From the NCBI RefSeq assembly GCF_017353515.1, contig NZ_JAFMPY010000001.1, positions 248,001 through 312,000 on the forward strand: a stretch of 64,000 nucleotides of DNA, written 5' to 3'. The translations under genes were made by a program, and so were the position numbers. The stretch is from Jiella sonneratiae. GTDB taxonomy: Bacteria; Pseudomonadota; Alphaproteobacteria; Rhizobiales; Rhizobiaceae. Below the pieces are notes generated by a model that was given only the letters and a program-made list of their open reading frames with translations, was not told the origin of the DNA and did no database searches. This document shows positions 23,836 through 33,117 of this stretch, piece after piece. How positions within the stretch are numbered: the stretch's first letter is position 1; each line of letters opens with the position of its first letter.

Positions 23836-24600
23836 TTGCCGTCTCGTCCCGCCCCCCGCCACGTCCTGGTCACCGGCTCGTCCCGCGGCATCGGCCGGGC
23901 CATCGCGGCGGGCTTCGTCGCGACCGGCGACCGGGTGACGGTGCATGGGCGGACGGCCGAAAGCGCCGCAAGGGCGATGGGCGAGATCGGCGCGAGCCAT
24001 GCCGTCTCGGCGGACGTGACGGACGCTGCGGCGCTGGAACGGGCGATCACCGCCGCCGCCGACCGGAACGGGCCGGTCGACGTCCTCGTCAACAATGCCG
24101 GGGGCGCGGCGACGGCGCCGCTCACGCGCCTCGCCGTCGACCAGCTGCGCGAGATGATGGCGCTGAACCTCGAACCGGTGCTGACCGCCATCAAGGCCGT
24201 CGTCCCGGCGATGAAGGAAAGGGGCTGCGGCCGGATCGTCAACGTCGCCTCGACGGCGGGGCTGAAGGGCTACGCCTATGTCGGCGCCTATGCCGCAGCC
24301 AAGCATGCGGTCGTCGGCCTCACCCGCTCCCTCGCCCTGGAACTTGCCGGAAGCGGTATCACCGTCAACGCCGTCTGCCCCGGCTACACCGACACCGACC
24401 TCGTCGCCGGCGCGCTCGCCAGGCTCGAGGCGAAGACCGGCCGGGACCGCAGCGCGCTCATGCAGGATTTCACCCGGGTCAATCCGCTCGGCCGGCTGGT
24501 GCGCCCCGAGGAGGTCGCCGACTGTGCGGTCTGGCTTGCCGGCGACATGGCCGGTGCCGTCACCGGCCAGGCGATCGCGGTCGCGGGAGGCGAGATTTGA
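23836..24600 (+). CDS. SDR-family 3-hydroxyacyl-CoA/beta-keto reductase-like enzyme in the aromatic-CoA cluster
   Basis: A 254-residue classical SDR, probably a 3-hydroxyacyl-CoA dehydrogenase or related NAD(P)H enzyme. It shows VLVTGSSRGIGRAIA, NNAGGAAT, the catalytic Ser in NVASTAGLKGYA, and the Tyr/Lys motif YAAAKHAVVGL. CPGYTDTDL and the C-terminal [11 protein letters not shown] also fit the family. Upstream in-frame codons include a stop at 23806, so TTG 23836 is the best start despite a weak ribosome site. It is first in SDR-marR-ECH-ACAD, overlapping marR by four bases. The neighbours indicate degradation of an aromatic- or alicyclic-CoA intermediate. Confidence 0.8.
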   Translation: MPSRPAPRHVLVTGSSRGIGRAIAAGFVATGDRVTVHGRTAESAARAMGEIGASHAVSADVTDAAALERAITAAADRNGPVDVLVNNAGGAATAPLTRLAVDQLREMMALNLEPVLTAIKAVVPAMKERGCGRIVNVASTAGLKGYAYVGAYAAAKHAVVGLTRSLALELAGSGITVNAVCPGYTDTDLVAGALARLEAKTGRDRSALMQDFTRVNPLGRLVRPEEVADCAVWLAGDMAGAVTGQAIAVAGGEI

Positions 24601-25160
24601 GCGTGACGCGCCCGAGCCCGCGCGAGCCGGTCGACGCCGAATCGAAAGTCGGCGAGGACCTTTCCAACCACCGCGTCGAGCTCCGGCTGTGGCTGCGCCT
24701 CCTCACCTGCGCCAACCTGATCGAAGCCGAGATCCGCAGGCGGCTGCGCGAGACCTTCGACACGACGCTGCCGCGTTTCGACCTGATGGCGCAGCTCGAG
24801 CGGGCACCGGACGGCATCCTCCTCGGCGAGCTGTCGCGGCGGATGATGGTCTCCAACGGCAACGTCACCGGCCTCGTCGAGCGGCTGGTCCAGGAAGGGC
24901 TGATCGAGCGGCAGGTCTCCGAACGCGACCGGCGCGCCGCCCTCGTCCGCTTGACGGCCCGCGGCGCCGAGACCTTCGCCGCGATGGCGCGGGCCCACAG
25001 CGACTGGGTGGCGGAATTGCTGGCAGGCCTGCCGATCGAGGACCAGAAGGCCCTCTGGTCGCGGCTCGGCGATCTGAAGCTGTCGGTCCGGGGCGCCATA
25101 TCGCCCGGCGGCCCTGACGGCGTTTTGACCGACACCATCGAAGCGGAGACCAAGCCATGA
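24597..25160 (+). CDS. MarR-family transcriptional regulator
   Basis: A 187-residue MarR-type winged-helix repressor. The DNA-binding region is visible in [21 protein letters not shown] (about residues 82-102) and the wing in [17 protein letters not shown]. Relatives in aromatic-degradation clusters release DNA when they bind an acyl-CoA pathway intermediate, so a CoA-ester ligand is likely here (inference). TTG 24597 overlaps the SDR stop and has GGGAGG six bases before it; GTG 24603 is an alternative. Its gene lies between the two copies of the 16-bp motif proposed as its operator. Confidence 0.85.
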   Translation: MSVTRPSPREPVDAESKVGEDLSNHRVELRLWLRLLTCANLIEAEIRRRLRETFDTTLPRFDLMAQLERAPDGILLGELSRRMMVSNGNVTGLVERLVQEGLIERQVSERDRRAALVRLTARGAETFAAMARAHSDWVAELLAGLPIEDQKALWSRLGDLKLSVRGAISPGGPDGVLTDTIEAETKP

Positions 25161-25990
25161 CGCGCCACAACGCCATCGCCGCGCCGCTGGCGGCGTTTTC
25201 GCCCGAGCATTTCCAGTTCGCGATCGAGGGCGGCATCGCCACGCTCACGCTGAACCGGCGCGAGAAGAAGAACCCGCTGACTTTCGAGAGCTATGCGGAG
25301 CTGCGCGACACATTCCACGCGCTGCGCTTCGACGACACGGTCAGGGCGGTGGTGCTCACGGGCGCCGGCGGCAACTTTTCCTCGGGCGGCGACGTCTTCG
25401 AGATCATCGAGCCGCTGACGAAGATGGGGGCGAGCGAACTCCACGCCTTCACGACGATGACCGGCGACCTCGTCAAGGAGATGCGGGCCTGCCCGCAGCC
25501 GATCGTTTCGGCGGTCGAGGGGATCTGCGCCGGCGCCGGCGCGATCATCGCCATGGCCTCCGACATGCGGGTCGGGGCAGCGGGGGCGAAGGTCGCCTTC
25601 CTGTTCAACCGCGTCGGTCTCGCCGGCTGCGACATGGGGGCCTGCGCGATCCTGCCGCGCCTCGTCGGCCAGGGCCGGGCCTCGGAGCTTCTTTACACCG
25701 GCCGCTTCATGAACGCCGAGGAAGGCGAGCGCTGGGGCTTCTTCAACCGCCTGACCGAGGCCGGCGGCGCCCTCGCCGGCGCGACGGAGCTGGCGAAGGC
25801 GCTGACCGAGGGACCGACCTACGCCAACTCGATCACCAAGAAGATGCTGCAGATGGAATGGGCGATGGGCGTCGAGGAGGCGATCGACGCGGAGGCGATC
25901 GCCCAGGCGCTGTGCATGAAGACCGGCGACTTCCGCCGCGCCTTCGAGGCCTTCGCGGCCCGGCAGAAACCGGTCTTCGAAGGAAACTGA
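25157..25990 (+). CDS. enoyl-CoA hydratase/isomerase family protein
   Basis: A 277-residue crotonase-fold enzyme. The oxyanion-hole regions are [11 protein letters not shown] and [20 protein letters not shown]. The C-terminal part has [11 protein letters not shown] and [18 protein letters not shown], common in members of aromatic-CoA pathways. It probably hydrates an unsaturated CoA ester or opens a ring by addition of water. It is coupled to marR by an ATGA overlap and is followed four bases later by the acyl-CoA dehydrogenase gene. Confidence 0.85.
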   Translation: MTRHNAIAAPLAAFSPEHFQFAIEGGIATLTLNRREKKNPLTFESYAELRDTFHALRFDDTVRAVVLTGAGGNFSSGGDVFEIIEPLTKMGASELHAFTTMTGDLVKEMRACPQPIVSAVEGICAGAGAIIAMASDMRVGAAGAKVAFLFNRVGLAGCDMGACAILPRLVGQGRASELLYTGRFMNAEEGERWGFFNRLTEAGGALAGATELAKALTEGPTYANSITKKMLQMEWAMGVEEAIDAEAIAQALCMKTGDFRRAFEAFAARQKPVFEGN

Positions 25991-25994
25991 GGCG

Positions 25995-27149
25995 GTGGCC
26001 GACCGGAGCTTCCTCGACTGGCCGTTCTTCGAGCAGCGCCACAAAGAGCTGGCGGACGAGGCGGATGGCTGGGCCCGCGACCACGTCCCGCGCCTCGTCG
26101 ACCACCACGACGTCGACGGCAGCTGCCGGCGGCTCGTCGCGGCGATGGGCGAGGCCGGCTTCCTCGCCCATGCGGCGCCCGAGGACGGCCGCTTCGACGT
26201 CCGCAGCCTCTGCATCCTGCGCGAGACCTTCGCGCGGCACGACGGGCTCGCCGACTTCGCCTTCGCCATGCAGGGCCTCGGCACCGGCGCGCTGACGCTG
26301 TTCGGCAGCGCGGCGCTCAAGCAGGCGATCCTGCCGGACGTCAGGTCGGGAAAGACCATCGCCGCCTTCGCCCTGACCGAGCCCGAGGCCGGATCGGACG
26401 TCGCCGAAATCGCGCTGACGGCAAGGCCCGCCGGCAACGCCATGGTCCGCCTCGACGGCGAGAAGACCTGGATCTCAAACGGCGGTATCGCCGGCCACTA
26501 CGTCGTCTTCGCCCGCACCGGCGAGGCTCCGGGGGCGCGCGGCCTCTCGGCCTTTTCGGTGCCGGCCGACACGCCGGGGCTCGCCGTCGCCGAACGGCTG
26601 GAGACGATCGCGCCGCACCCGCTCGCCCGCCTGCGGTTCGAGGACTGCCGCGTGCCCGCCGTCAACCGGATCGGCGAGGCCGGCGCCGGCTTCAGGATCG
26701 CCATGGCGACGCTCGACGTCTTCCGCTCGACGGTCGGCGCCGCAGCGCTGGGCTTCGCGCGACGCGCTCTCGACGCGACGCTGGAGCGCGCCCGCAGCCG
26801 CAGGCTCTTCGGCGCACCCCTGGCGGATATGCAGCTGACCCAGACGGCACTCGCCGAGATGGCGACGGCGATCGACACCTCCGCCCTCCTCGTCTATCGC
26901 GCCGCCTGGACCCGCGACGTCGGCGCCCCCCGCATCACCCGCGAAGCGGCGATGGCGAAGCTGGTCGCCACCGAAAGCGCCCAGGAGGTGATCGACCGCG
27001 CCGTCCAGCTTCACGGCGGCGAAGGCGTGCGCGCCGGCTCGGTCCCCGAGACGCTCTACCGCGAGATCCGGGCGCTCCGCATCTACGAAGGAGCGAGCGA
27101 GGTGCAGAAGCTGATCATCGCCCGCCAGCTTCTGGCGCAGCCGGGATAG
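25995..27149 (+). CDS. acyl-CoA dehydrogenase
   Basis: A 384-residue FAD enzyme that introduces a double bond into an acyl-CoA and passes electrons to ETF. Visible features are [34 protein letters not shown], and the C-terminal QLHGGEGV and [20 protein letters not shown], which holds the usual catalytic-Glu region. GTG 25995 starts four bases after the hydratase stop. In 2-aminobenzoyl-CoA-type pathways an acyl-CoA dehydrogenase acts on the reduced ring product, which would suit this context. It is the last gene of the plus-strand arm and is convergent with 3HAD, seven bases away. Confidence 0.88.
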   Translation: MADRSFLDWPFFEQRHKELADEADGWARDHVPRLVDHHDVDGSCRRLVAAMGEAGFLAHAAPEDGRFDVRSLCILRETFARHDGLADFAFAMQGLGTGALTLFGSAALKQAILPDVRSGKTIAAFALTEPEAGSDVAEIALTARPAGNAMVRLDGEKTWISNGGIAGHYVVFARTGEAPGARGLSAFSVPADTPGLAVAERLETIAPHPLARLRFEDCRVPAVNRIGEAGAGFRIAMATLDVFRSTVGAAALGFARRALDATLERARSRRLFGAPLADMQLTQTALAEMATAIDTSALLVYRAAWTRDVGAPRITREAAMAKLVATESAQEVIDRAVQLHGGEGVRAGSVPETLYREIRALRIYEGASEVQKLIIARQLLAQPG

Positions 27150-27156
27150 GGCGGGA

Positions 27157-28740
27157 TCAGACGAGCTGTGATCCCCCTCGGCCTTCCGGTGTCCCCAGCG
27201 ACAGGCCGAGCAGCGCCCGCCGCTTCAGCCACGGGCTCGGACGGTAGCGCGGGTCGCCGTAGAAGTCGTGCATCGCCGCCAGGATCGCGAGGACCTTCTG
27301 CGGACCGAGAGCGTCGCCCCATTCGAGCGGCCCCATGGGATAGCCGAGGGCGAGTTTCGCGCCGGTATCGATGTCGGCGGGCGCGGCGATTCGCTGCTGG
27401 GCGATGTCGCAGCCGAGATTGACGATGCCGGCGACGATCCGCTGGGCGAGGAAGCCGGGACTGTCGTTGATGACGCAGACGCCGTGCCCGCCGGCCGCGA
27501 GCAGCGCATGAGCGAGGTCGCGGCAGTCCGGCCGGGTCGCGACGCCGGTCATCAGCGTGCGGATGCGGTCGATGCCGAGCAGCATGTCGACGGCGACGGT
27601 CCGCCGCGGATCGAGTCCTTCCGCAAGCGCCGCGGTGCTCGCGTCCTCGCCGAAGGGCGTCACCATGCAGAGCGCGTCGGCCGAGGGCCGCGCGCCGGTC
27701 TCGATCGCGGCGCCGGCGCTCGCGAGCGCGTTTCTCAACGCCGCCGCCTCGGATGGATGGCGGTCGGAGATCCAGACCGGCCGGGCGGCGAGCGAAACCT
27801 CCGGCACCGCGGGCTGCGCCTGCGCGACCTGCCTTCCGTCCTCGTAGCGGTAGAAGCCGGCGCCGCTCTTGCGGCCGAGAAGGCCGCCGGCGCGGCGGAG
27901 CGCTCCGAGATGCACAGGGCGGTAGCGCGGCTCCTCGAAATACTGGTGGTAGACGGATTCGCTGACCGTCTGGACGACGTCCATCCCGACGAGGTCGATC
28001 AGCTGGAACGGGCCCATGCCGAAGCCGGCGGCCTCGACCATCACGCGGTCGACCTCCTGGTGGGAGGCGATGTTTTCGGCGACGATCCGCATGGCCTCCG
28101 ACGTGTAGGCGCGGCCGGCATGGTTGACGAGGAAGCCGGGCGTGTCGGCCGCCCGCAGCGGCCGGTGGCCCATGCGCCTGGCGAGCGCCTCCAGCGCCTC
28201 GACGACCCAAGGGGCAGTCCGCAAGCCGGCGACGACCTCGACCACCCTCATCAGCGGCACCGGATTGAAGAAGTGAAAGCCCGCGACCCGCTCCGGTCGG
28301 CGGGCGCCCGCGCCGAGTTCCGTCACCGACAAGGAGGATGTGTTGCTGGCCAGGATGCAGTCCGGCCGCACCACCGCCTCGAGCCCCGCAATGACCGCAT
28401 GCTTGACGTCGAGCCGCTCGACCACCGCCTCGACCACGGCGTCGCAGGCGCGAAGCGCCGCCCACCCTGCATCGTCGCCGACGGCGACGACGCCGATCAG
28501 ATCGAGCGCCGCGGCGGCCTCCGCCGCGTTGATCCGCCCCTTGGCGCGCCTGCGCTCCAGCATTGCGGCGACGAAGCCCCGGGCCTCCTCCGCCGCACGC
28601 GGCTCGACATCCGCCAAGAGCACCGTCACCCCGGCCTCGGCGGCGACCTGCGCGATGCCGCGGCCCATCACGCCGGCGCCGACGATACCGAGGGTCAGGG
28701 GCTGGTCGCGGCCGGAAAATCTTTCGGGCGTCTGGGTCAT
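27157..28740 (-). CDS. 3-hydroxyacyl-CoA dehydrogenase, duplicated C-terminal domain
   Basis: A 527-residue NAD-dependent enzyme. The Rossmann domain has LGIVGAGVMGRGIAQVAAEAG (residues 17-37), followed by ASNTSSLSVTELG and RVAGFHFFNPVPLMRVVEVV. The C-terminal dehydrogenase domain occurs twice: ADTPGFLVNHAGRAY with GMGPFQLIDLVGMD, then NDSPGFLAQRIVAGI with PMGPLEWGDALGPQ. This is the PaaC/PaaH-like architecture of aromatic degradation. ATG 28740 has GGGAGAA upstream. It is the last gene of the minus-strand arm, 213 bp after the second hydratase gene. Confidence 0.9.
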   Translation of the reverse strand: MTQTPERFSGRDQPLTLGIVGAGVMGRGIAQVAAEAGVTVLLADVEPRAAEEARGFVAAMLERRRAKGRINAAEAAAALDLIGVVAVGDDAGWAALRACDAVVEAVVERLDVKHAVIAGLEAVVRPDCILASNTSSLSVTELGAGARRPERVAGFHFFNPVPLMRVVEVVAGLRTAPWVVEALEALARRMGHRPLRAADTPGFLVNHAGRAYTSEAMRIVAENIASHQEVDRVMVEAAGFGMGPFQLIDLVGMDVVQTVSESVYHQYFEEPRYRPVHLGALRRAGGLLGRKSGAGFYRYEDGRQVAQAQPAVPEVSLAARPVWISDRHPSEAAALRNALASAGAAIETGARPSADALCMVTPFGEDASTAALAEGLDPRRTVAVDMLLGIDRIRTLMTGVATRPDCRDLAHALLAAGGHGVCVINDSPGFLAQRIVAGIVNLGCDIAQQRIAAPADIDTGAKLALGYPMGPLEWGDALGPQKVLAILAAMHDFYGDPRYRPSPWLKRRALLGLSLGTPEGRGGSQLV

Positions 28741-28953
28741 CTCACGTTCTTCTCCCTCGGCCCGCCGCTCGTCCCGCGCAGCGCCGATGCCGTCCGGGCA
28801 GCCGAGAAAGCCGCTCGTGACCGCCATCTTCGACCGAATGGTGAATGCAGGGATCACCCAGAAACATCCGACTGTTGTCCCGACCTGATGAAGTTTCGCA
28901 TCAACCCCGCCGGTGCATCCGAGCGTTCGGCCGTTTGGGCCGGCGACCGGCGC

Positions 28954-29724
28954 TCATCGCCCCTTGAAGTCCGGCTTGCGCTTTTCGAGGAAGGCGGCCA
29001 TCCCCTCCTTCTGGTCGGCGGTGTCGAACAGAAGCTGGAACGCCTGTCGCTCCATCAAGAGCGCCGCGTCGAGCGGCTGGTCGGCGCCGGCGAGCACCAC
29101 CTCCTTGATCTTGCGCGCCGCGAGCGGCGGCAGCGCCGCGATCGACCGCGCGAGTTCCGTCGCGTGGCCCAGCGCTTCGCCCTCGGGGACGATCTCCGAC
29201 ACGAGGCCCATCGCCTCCGCCGCCGCGGCGGTGACCGGCTCGCCGGTCAGAAGCATCCGCATCGCCTTGAACTTGCCGACCGCCCGCACCAGCCGCTGGG
29301 TGCCGCCGGAGCCGGGCATGATGCCGACCTTGATCTCCGGCTGGCCGAACCGCGCGCCCTCGCCGGCGACGATGATGTCGGCGTGCATGGCGAGTTCGCA
29401 GCCGCCGCCGAGCGCCCAGCCCTCGACGGCGGCAATCAGCGGCTGCGGCAGATTCCTGATCGATCCCCAGAAGCGTTCGCTGCCGCGTCGCATCATGTCG
29501 CTCGGCGAGGCCTCGGCCATCGTCCGGAGGTCGGCGCCGGCAGCGAAGACCTTGGTGCCGCCGGAAAGGACGACGACGCGGACGTCCGCATCCTGGGCAA
29601 GTGCCGTGAAATGCGCCGTCAGTTCCTCGCGCATGCCGGGCGAGAGAGCATTGCGCGCCTCGGGCCGGTCCAGCGTCAGGACCACGACTCCTTCCCCTCC
29701 GCGCTCCAGTCGGACCTCGCTCAT
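28954..29724 (-). CDS. enoyl-CoA hydratase (PaaF-like)
   Basis: A 256-residue crotonase with TLDRPEARNALSPGM, FAAGADLRTMAEA (oxyanion loop), GWALGGGCELAMHADIIVAGE and FGQPEIKVGIMPGSGGTQRL. The catalytic Glu of classical enoyl-CoA hydratases is in the ALGGGCELAMH segment and a second is near QPEIKVGI, so hydratase activity is well supported. GGGGAGG precedes ATG 29724. It sits between the 2-aminobenzoyl-CoA monooxygenase/reductase-like gene and the 3-hydroxyacyl-CoA dehydrogenase, giving consecutive beta-oxidation steps. Confidence 0.9.
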   Translation of the reverse strand: MSEVRLERGGEGVVVLTLDRPEARNALSPGMREELTAHFTALAQDADVRVVVLSGGTKVFAAGADLRTMAEASPSDMMRRGSERFWGSIRNLPQPLIAAVEGWALGGGCELAMHADIIVAGEGARFGQPEIKVGIMPGSGGTQRLVRAVGKFKAMRMLLTGEPVTAAAAEAMGLVSEIVPEGEALGHATELARSIAALPPLAARKIKEVVLAGADQPLDAALLMERQAFQLLFDTADQKEGMAAFLEKRKPDFKGR

Positions 29725-29833
29725 CAAATGACACCTCCCCGTCCTTTGCGTCGTTCCCGAACCGCCGGTCCCGGAAAGTTTCCAGAAGGCTTCGACGCCC
29801 TTCCGAAGCTCAGGGCCGGGCGGACGAATCCTT

Positions 29834-32212
29834 TCATTCGGCCGCTTCGCGGCGCTCGGCGGAGGGCTCGTCCAGTTCGTGCGGGCGCGGCCGTGCCTTG
29901 CGCCGCAGATCCATCTCCTGCCCGCGCTTCTTCGACAGTTCGCGATGCGCCTGGTCGCGGCCGGCGAGATACTGCTTCGGCCAATGCTGGTTGCGCGCGT
30001 CGTACCAGGCCGAAGCCTCGCGTGTGAAATACGGGTTCCACAGATGCGGGCGGCCGAGCGCCACGAGGTCGGCCCGGCGGGTATGGAGAATGGTGTTCAC
30101 CTGCGCCGCCTCGGTGATCGCGCCGACGGCCATGACGGAGAGCTTCGGGACGTTGCGGATCGCCTCGGCGAACGCGACCTGAAACATGCGGCCATAGACC
30201 GGCTTCTGCTCGGCGACCGTCTGGCCGGCGGAGACGTCGATGAGGTCGCAGCCGGCTTCTGCGAAGGCCTCGGATATGGCGATCGTATCCGCCTCGCTGA
30301 TGCCGCCCTCGGCCCAGTCGCTCGCCGAGACGCGCACCGACATCGGCTTTTCGGCCGGCCAGACCGCCCGCATCGCCGCAAACACTTCCAGAGGAAAGCG
30401 CAGCCGGTTCTCGATGGGACCGCCGTATTCATCGGTCCGCCGGTTGGTGAGCGGCGACAGGAAGGACGCCAGAAGATAGCCGTGGGCGCAGTGCAGCTCG
30501 ACCATGTCGAAGCCGGCGCGCTCGGCCCGCTCGGTCGCCTGCACGAAATCGGCCCTGATCCTGTCCATGTCTGCCCGGTCGAGCGCTTTCGGCGTGTCGC
30601 TGACGCCGGCCATGTAGGGGATGTCGGAGGCCGAGAAGAGCGGCCAGTTCTTCGCCTTGTCCTCGAGCGGGGCGTCCATCTTCTGCCAGCCGAGCTGGGT
30701 GGAGCCCTTGCGGCCGGCATGGCCGAGCTGCATCACCATCCTGGTCTTCGAATGGGCATGGACGAAATCGACGATGCGCTTGAACTGCGCTTCGTGTTCG
30801 TCGGTCCACAGGCCGGGGCAGCCGGGCGTGATGCGCGCGTCGGCCGAGGGGCAGGTCATCTCGACGAACACCATGCCGGCACCGCCGAGGGCGTGGCTCG
30901 TATAGTGGACGAAATGCCAGTCGGTGAGGTTGCCCTCCCCGTCGGCCGAGTACTGCGCCATCGGCGACATGACGACACGGTTCTCGACCACCATGTCGCG
31001 CAGCTTGAACCTCGTGAACATCGGCGTCGGCCGGGTGTTGCGGTAGTCCTCGCCGGTCTCGCGGAAGAGCCGCTCGTAGAAGGCCGTATCGACCTTTTCG
31101 ACGAAGCCGGGGTCGCGAACCATCAGATTGTCGTAGGTGATCGACTTCGCCCGGCACATCACCACCATGGCGAACTGCTCCGGCTCCATGTCCCAGGAGC
31201 GGTTCATGTGTTCGAACCAGGCGAGCGAGACGTCGGCCTTGTGCTGGATGATCTGGCAGGGCGCGCGGCGCTCGCCCTCATAGGCCGCGAAGGCCTGCTC
31301 CACGCCGGCTTCGCCATGTTCGACCACCGCGTCCGACAGCGCGATCGCGCATTCCATCGCAAGCTTGGTGCCCGAGCCGATGGAGTAATGCGCCGAGGCC
31401 TTGGCGTCGCCGAGGAGGACGATGTTCCGATGGCTCCAGTTCTGACAGAAGATCCGTGGGAACTGCCGCCAGTTCGACCGGTTGAGGAGCAGGCCGTGGC
31501 CCTGCAGCTCCCCGGCATAGAGCTGCTCCAAGAGGGCCTTCGACCGCTCCTCGTCCATCCGGTCGAAGCCGTGGCCGCGCCAGCAGCCGTCGTCCATCTC
31601 GAAGATCCAGGTCGAGCGGCCCGTCTCATACTGATAGGTATGGGCGCAGATGATGCCGTGCTCGGTCTCGCGGAAGAAGTAGTTGAACTCTTCCATCGGC
31701 CGGGTCGATCCCATCCAGCAGAAGCGGTTCGACTTGATCGCCACCTCCGGCCGAAAGCTTTCCCTGAAATGCTCGCGGATCCTGGAATTGACGCCGTCGG
31801 CGGCGACCACGACGTCGGAGCCGGCGAAGCGCGTGGCGATCTCCTCCGGCGGGACGCAGACGCCGAAATGCATCTCGACGCCCTCTTCCCGGCAGCGCTG
31901 CTGCAGGATGTTCAACAGCTTCATCCGCGAGATGCCGGCAAAGCCGTTGCCGGCACAGCGCATCTCGGTGCCCTGCTTGTGGATCGCGACGTCGTCCCAA
32001 TAGGCGAATTCGCCGCGGATGCGCTCGAAGCTCCGGCGGTCGCGCGAGAGAAATTCGTGCAGCGTCTCGTCGGAGAAGACGACGCCGAAGCCAAAGGTGT
32101 CGTCGGCAAGGTTCTGTTCGTAGACCGCGACCTGCCAGTCCGGCCGCCGCTTCCTGGTCAGGAGCGCGAAATAGAGGCCGCCCGGGCCGCCGCCGATCAC
32201 CGTGATGCGCAT
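29834..32212 (-). CDS. 2-aminobenzoyl-CoA monooxygenase/reductase (bifunctional salicylyl-CoA 5-hydroxylase-like)
   Basis: A 792-residue two-domain flavoprotein. The N-terminal part (about 1-380) is an FAD monooxygenase with ITVIGGGPGGLYFALL, VVVAADGVNSRIREHF and NIVLLGDAKASAHYSIGSG. The C-terminal part (about 400-750) is an FMN old-yellow-enzyme domain with NRVVMSPMAQYS, MVMQLGHAGRKGS, VELHCAHGYLLASFLSP and LVALGRPHLWNPYF. This fusion is the hallmark of 2-aminobenzoyl-CoA monooxygenase/reductase, which hydroxylates and then reduces the CoA-activated ring. The exact ring substituent cannot be told. AGGAGACGGCG precedes the start, and the candidate MarR operator lies 28 bp upstream. No aryl-CoA ligase gene is in the window. 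Confidence 0.88.
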   Translation of the reverse strand: MRITVIGGGPGGLYFALLTRKRRPDWQVAVYEQNLADDTFGFGVVFSDETLHEFLSRDRRSFERIRGEFAYWDDVAIHKQGTEMRCAGNGFAGISRMKLLNILQQRCREEGVEMHFGVCVPPEEIATRFAGSDVVVAADGVNSRIREHFRESFRPEVAIKSNRFCWMGSTRPMEEFNYFFRETEHGIICAHTYQYETGRSTWIFEMDDGCWRGHGFDRMDEERSKALLEQLYAGELQGHGLLLNRSNWRQFPRIFCQNWSHRNIVLLGDAKASAHYSIGSGTKLAMECAIALSDAVVEHGEAGVEQAFAAYEGERRAPCQIIQHKADVSLAWFEHMNRSWDMEPEQFAMVVMCRAKSITYDNLMVRDPGFVEKVDTAFYERLFRETGEDYRNTRPTPMFTRFKLRDMVVENRVVMSPMAQYSADGEGNLTDWHFVHYTSHALGGAGMVFVEMTCPSADARITPGCPGLWTDEHEAQFKRIVDFVHAHSKTRMVMQLGHAGRKGSTQLGWQKMDAPLEDKAKNWPLFSASDIPYMAGVSDTPKALDRADMDRIRADFVQATERAERAGFDMVELHCAHGYLLASFLSPLTNRRTDEYGGPIENRLRFPLEVFAAMRAVWPAEKPMSVRVSASDWAEGGISEADTIAISEAFAEAGCDLIDVSAGQTVAEQKPVYGRMFQVAFAEAIRNVPKLSVMAVGAITEAAQVNTILHTRRADLVALGRPHLWNPYFTREASAWYDARNQHWPKQYLAGRDQAHRELSKKRGQEMDLRRKARPRPHELDEPSAERREAAE

Positions 32213-32240
32213 CGCCGTCTCCTCTCGGGCCTCGCCAGAT

Positions 32241-32256
32241 TAGTTTAGGATTAAAA
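32241..32256. promoter_or_regulatory. candidate MarR operator upstream of the monooxygenase/reductase arm
   Basis: TAGTTTAGGATTAAAA agrees with the motif at 23795-23810 in 14 of 16 positions. It lies 28 bases before the ATG on the minus strand, where a repressor would block transcription or its start. The surrounding ~30 bp are AT-rich. Confidence 0.55.
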
Positions 32257-32376
32257 TATCTGGAGATCAATGCGCCGTCGCCAAGCCTGGCCGGCCGATG
32301 GCGAACGGGGCCGGCCGTCGACGGGCGAGCCCCGCCGCATGCTCAAATCTCGTGGCGCCGGGACGCGCGAAGGCCG

Positions 32377-33117
32377 TCAGCGGGCAGGAACCCCGGCGGC
32401 GTCCTCCGTGTGGCGGTACTCGCCCCACGCCTGGCGGAGGATCGCAACCGAGGAGGTGAGGAAGACACCCGCCATGAAGGCCGCGACGGCAAGATCCGGC
32501 CATGGCGTCGCGGTCTGCCAGACGAGGAAGGCCGCCGCCATGACGACGGTGTTGCCGATCGCGTCGTTGCGCGAACACAGCCAGACGGAGCGCACATTCG
32601 CATCGCCGTCCTTGTAGGGTCGCAGCAGCAGCACCGAGCCGAGATTGGCGGCAAGGGCCAGGAAACCGATCGCCCCCATCACCTCCGCCTGCGGCACGCC
32701 GGCCACCAGCGTCCGGTAGATCGTCGAGCCGAACACCCAGAGCGCCATGACCGAGAGCGAAACGCCCTTGGCGAGGGCGGCCGAGGCGCGCACGCGAACC
32801 CCGGCGCCGATCACGGCGAGGCTGAGGCCGTAGGTGACGGTGTCCCCGAGAAAGTCGAGCGCATCGGCGGCGAGCGCCTGCGATCCGGCGATCTGTCCCG
32901 CCACCATCTCGGTCAGGAACATCACGCCGTTGATCGCGATGACGGTCCAGAGGATGCGCTTGTATTGCGGGTCGAGGCCGTCGAAGGCCGGGACGCCGCC
33001 GCTGCAGCAACTGGCGGGCCCCTTCCCGGAGTCAAGAGTGCCTGCGCAGCACGGATCGCTCACAGGCTCCGCGCCACAGCAGGCGGCGTCGCGGCCGGAA
33101 CGACAGTGATCCGTCAT
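32377..33117 (-). CDS. cation diffusion facilitator-like transporter with Cys-rich N-terminus
   Basis: A 246-residue, six-helix cation-efflux-type protein without the usual C-terminal cytoplasmic domain. The N-terminal tail holds C5 and the pairs C13-C14, C23-C24 and C37-C38, suggesting binding of a thiophilic metal. Membrane motifs are ALAADALDFLGDT (D88/D92 as in CDF site A) and LCSRNDAIGN. In the latter the usual HxxxD is replaced by D185-x3-N189. The substrate is unknown; Hg, Cd, Zn or Co would be reasonable. GGGAGAAT precedes ATG 33117. It appears monocistronic, downstream of an 800-bp gap. Confidence 0.8.
   Translation of the reverse strand: MTDHCRSGRDAACCGAEPVSDPCCAGTLDSGKGPASCCSGGVPAFDGLDPQYKRILWTVIAINGVMFLTEMVAGQIAGSQALAADALDFLGDTVTYGLSLAVIGAGVRVRASAALAKGVSLSVMALWVFGSTIYRTLVAGVPQAEVMGAIGFLALAANLGSVLLLRPYKDGDANVRSVWLCSRNDAIGNTVVMAAAFLVWQTATPWPDLAVAAFMAGVFLTSSVAILRQAWGEYRHTEDAAGVPAR

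Noticed and set aside
27268-30027. A 919-codon open frame on the plus strand antisense to the 3HAD/ECH genes
   Set aside because: It is His/Asp/Arg/Gly-rich, has no family motif, and lies opposite well-supported genes; long antisense frames are expected at ~70% GC.
29834-32212. Possibility that the fused monooxygenase/OYE frame is a sequencing-error fusion of two genes
   Set aside because: The same two-domain order is known for 2-aminobenzoyl-CoA monooxygenase/reductase, and the linker is continuous without unusual composition.
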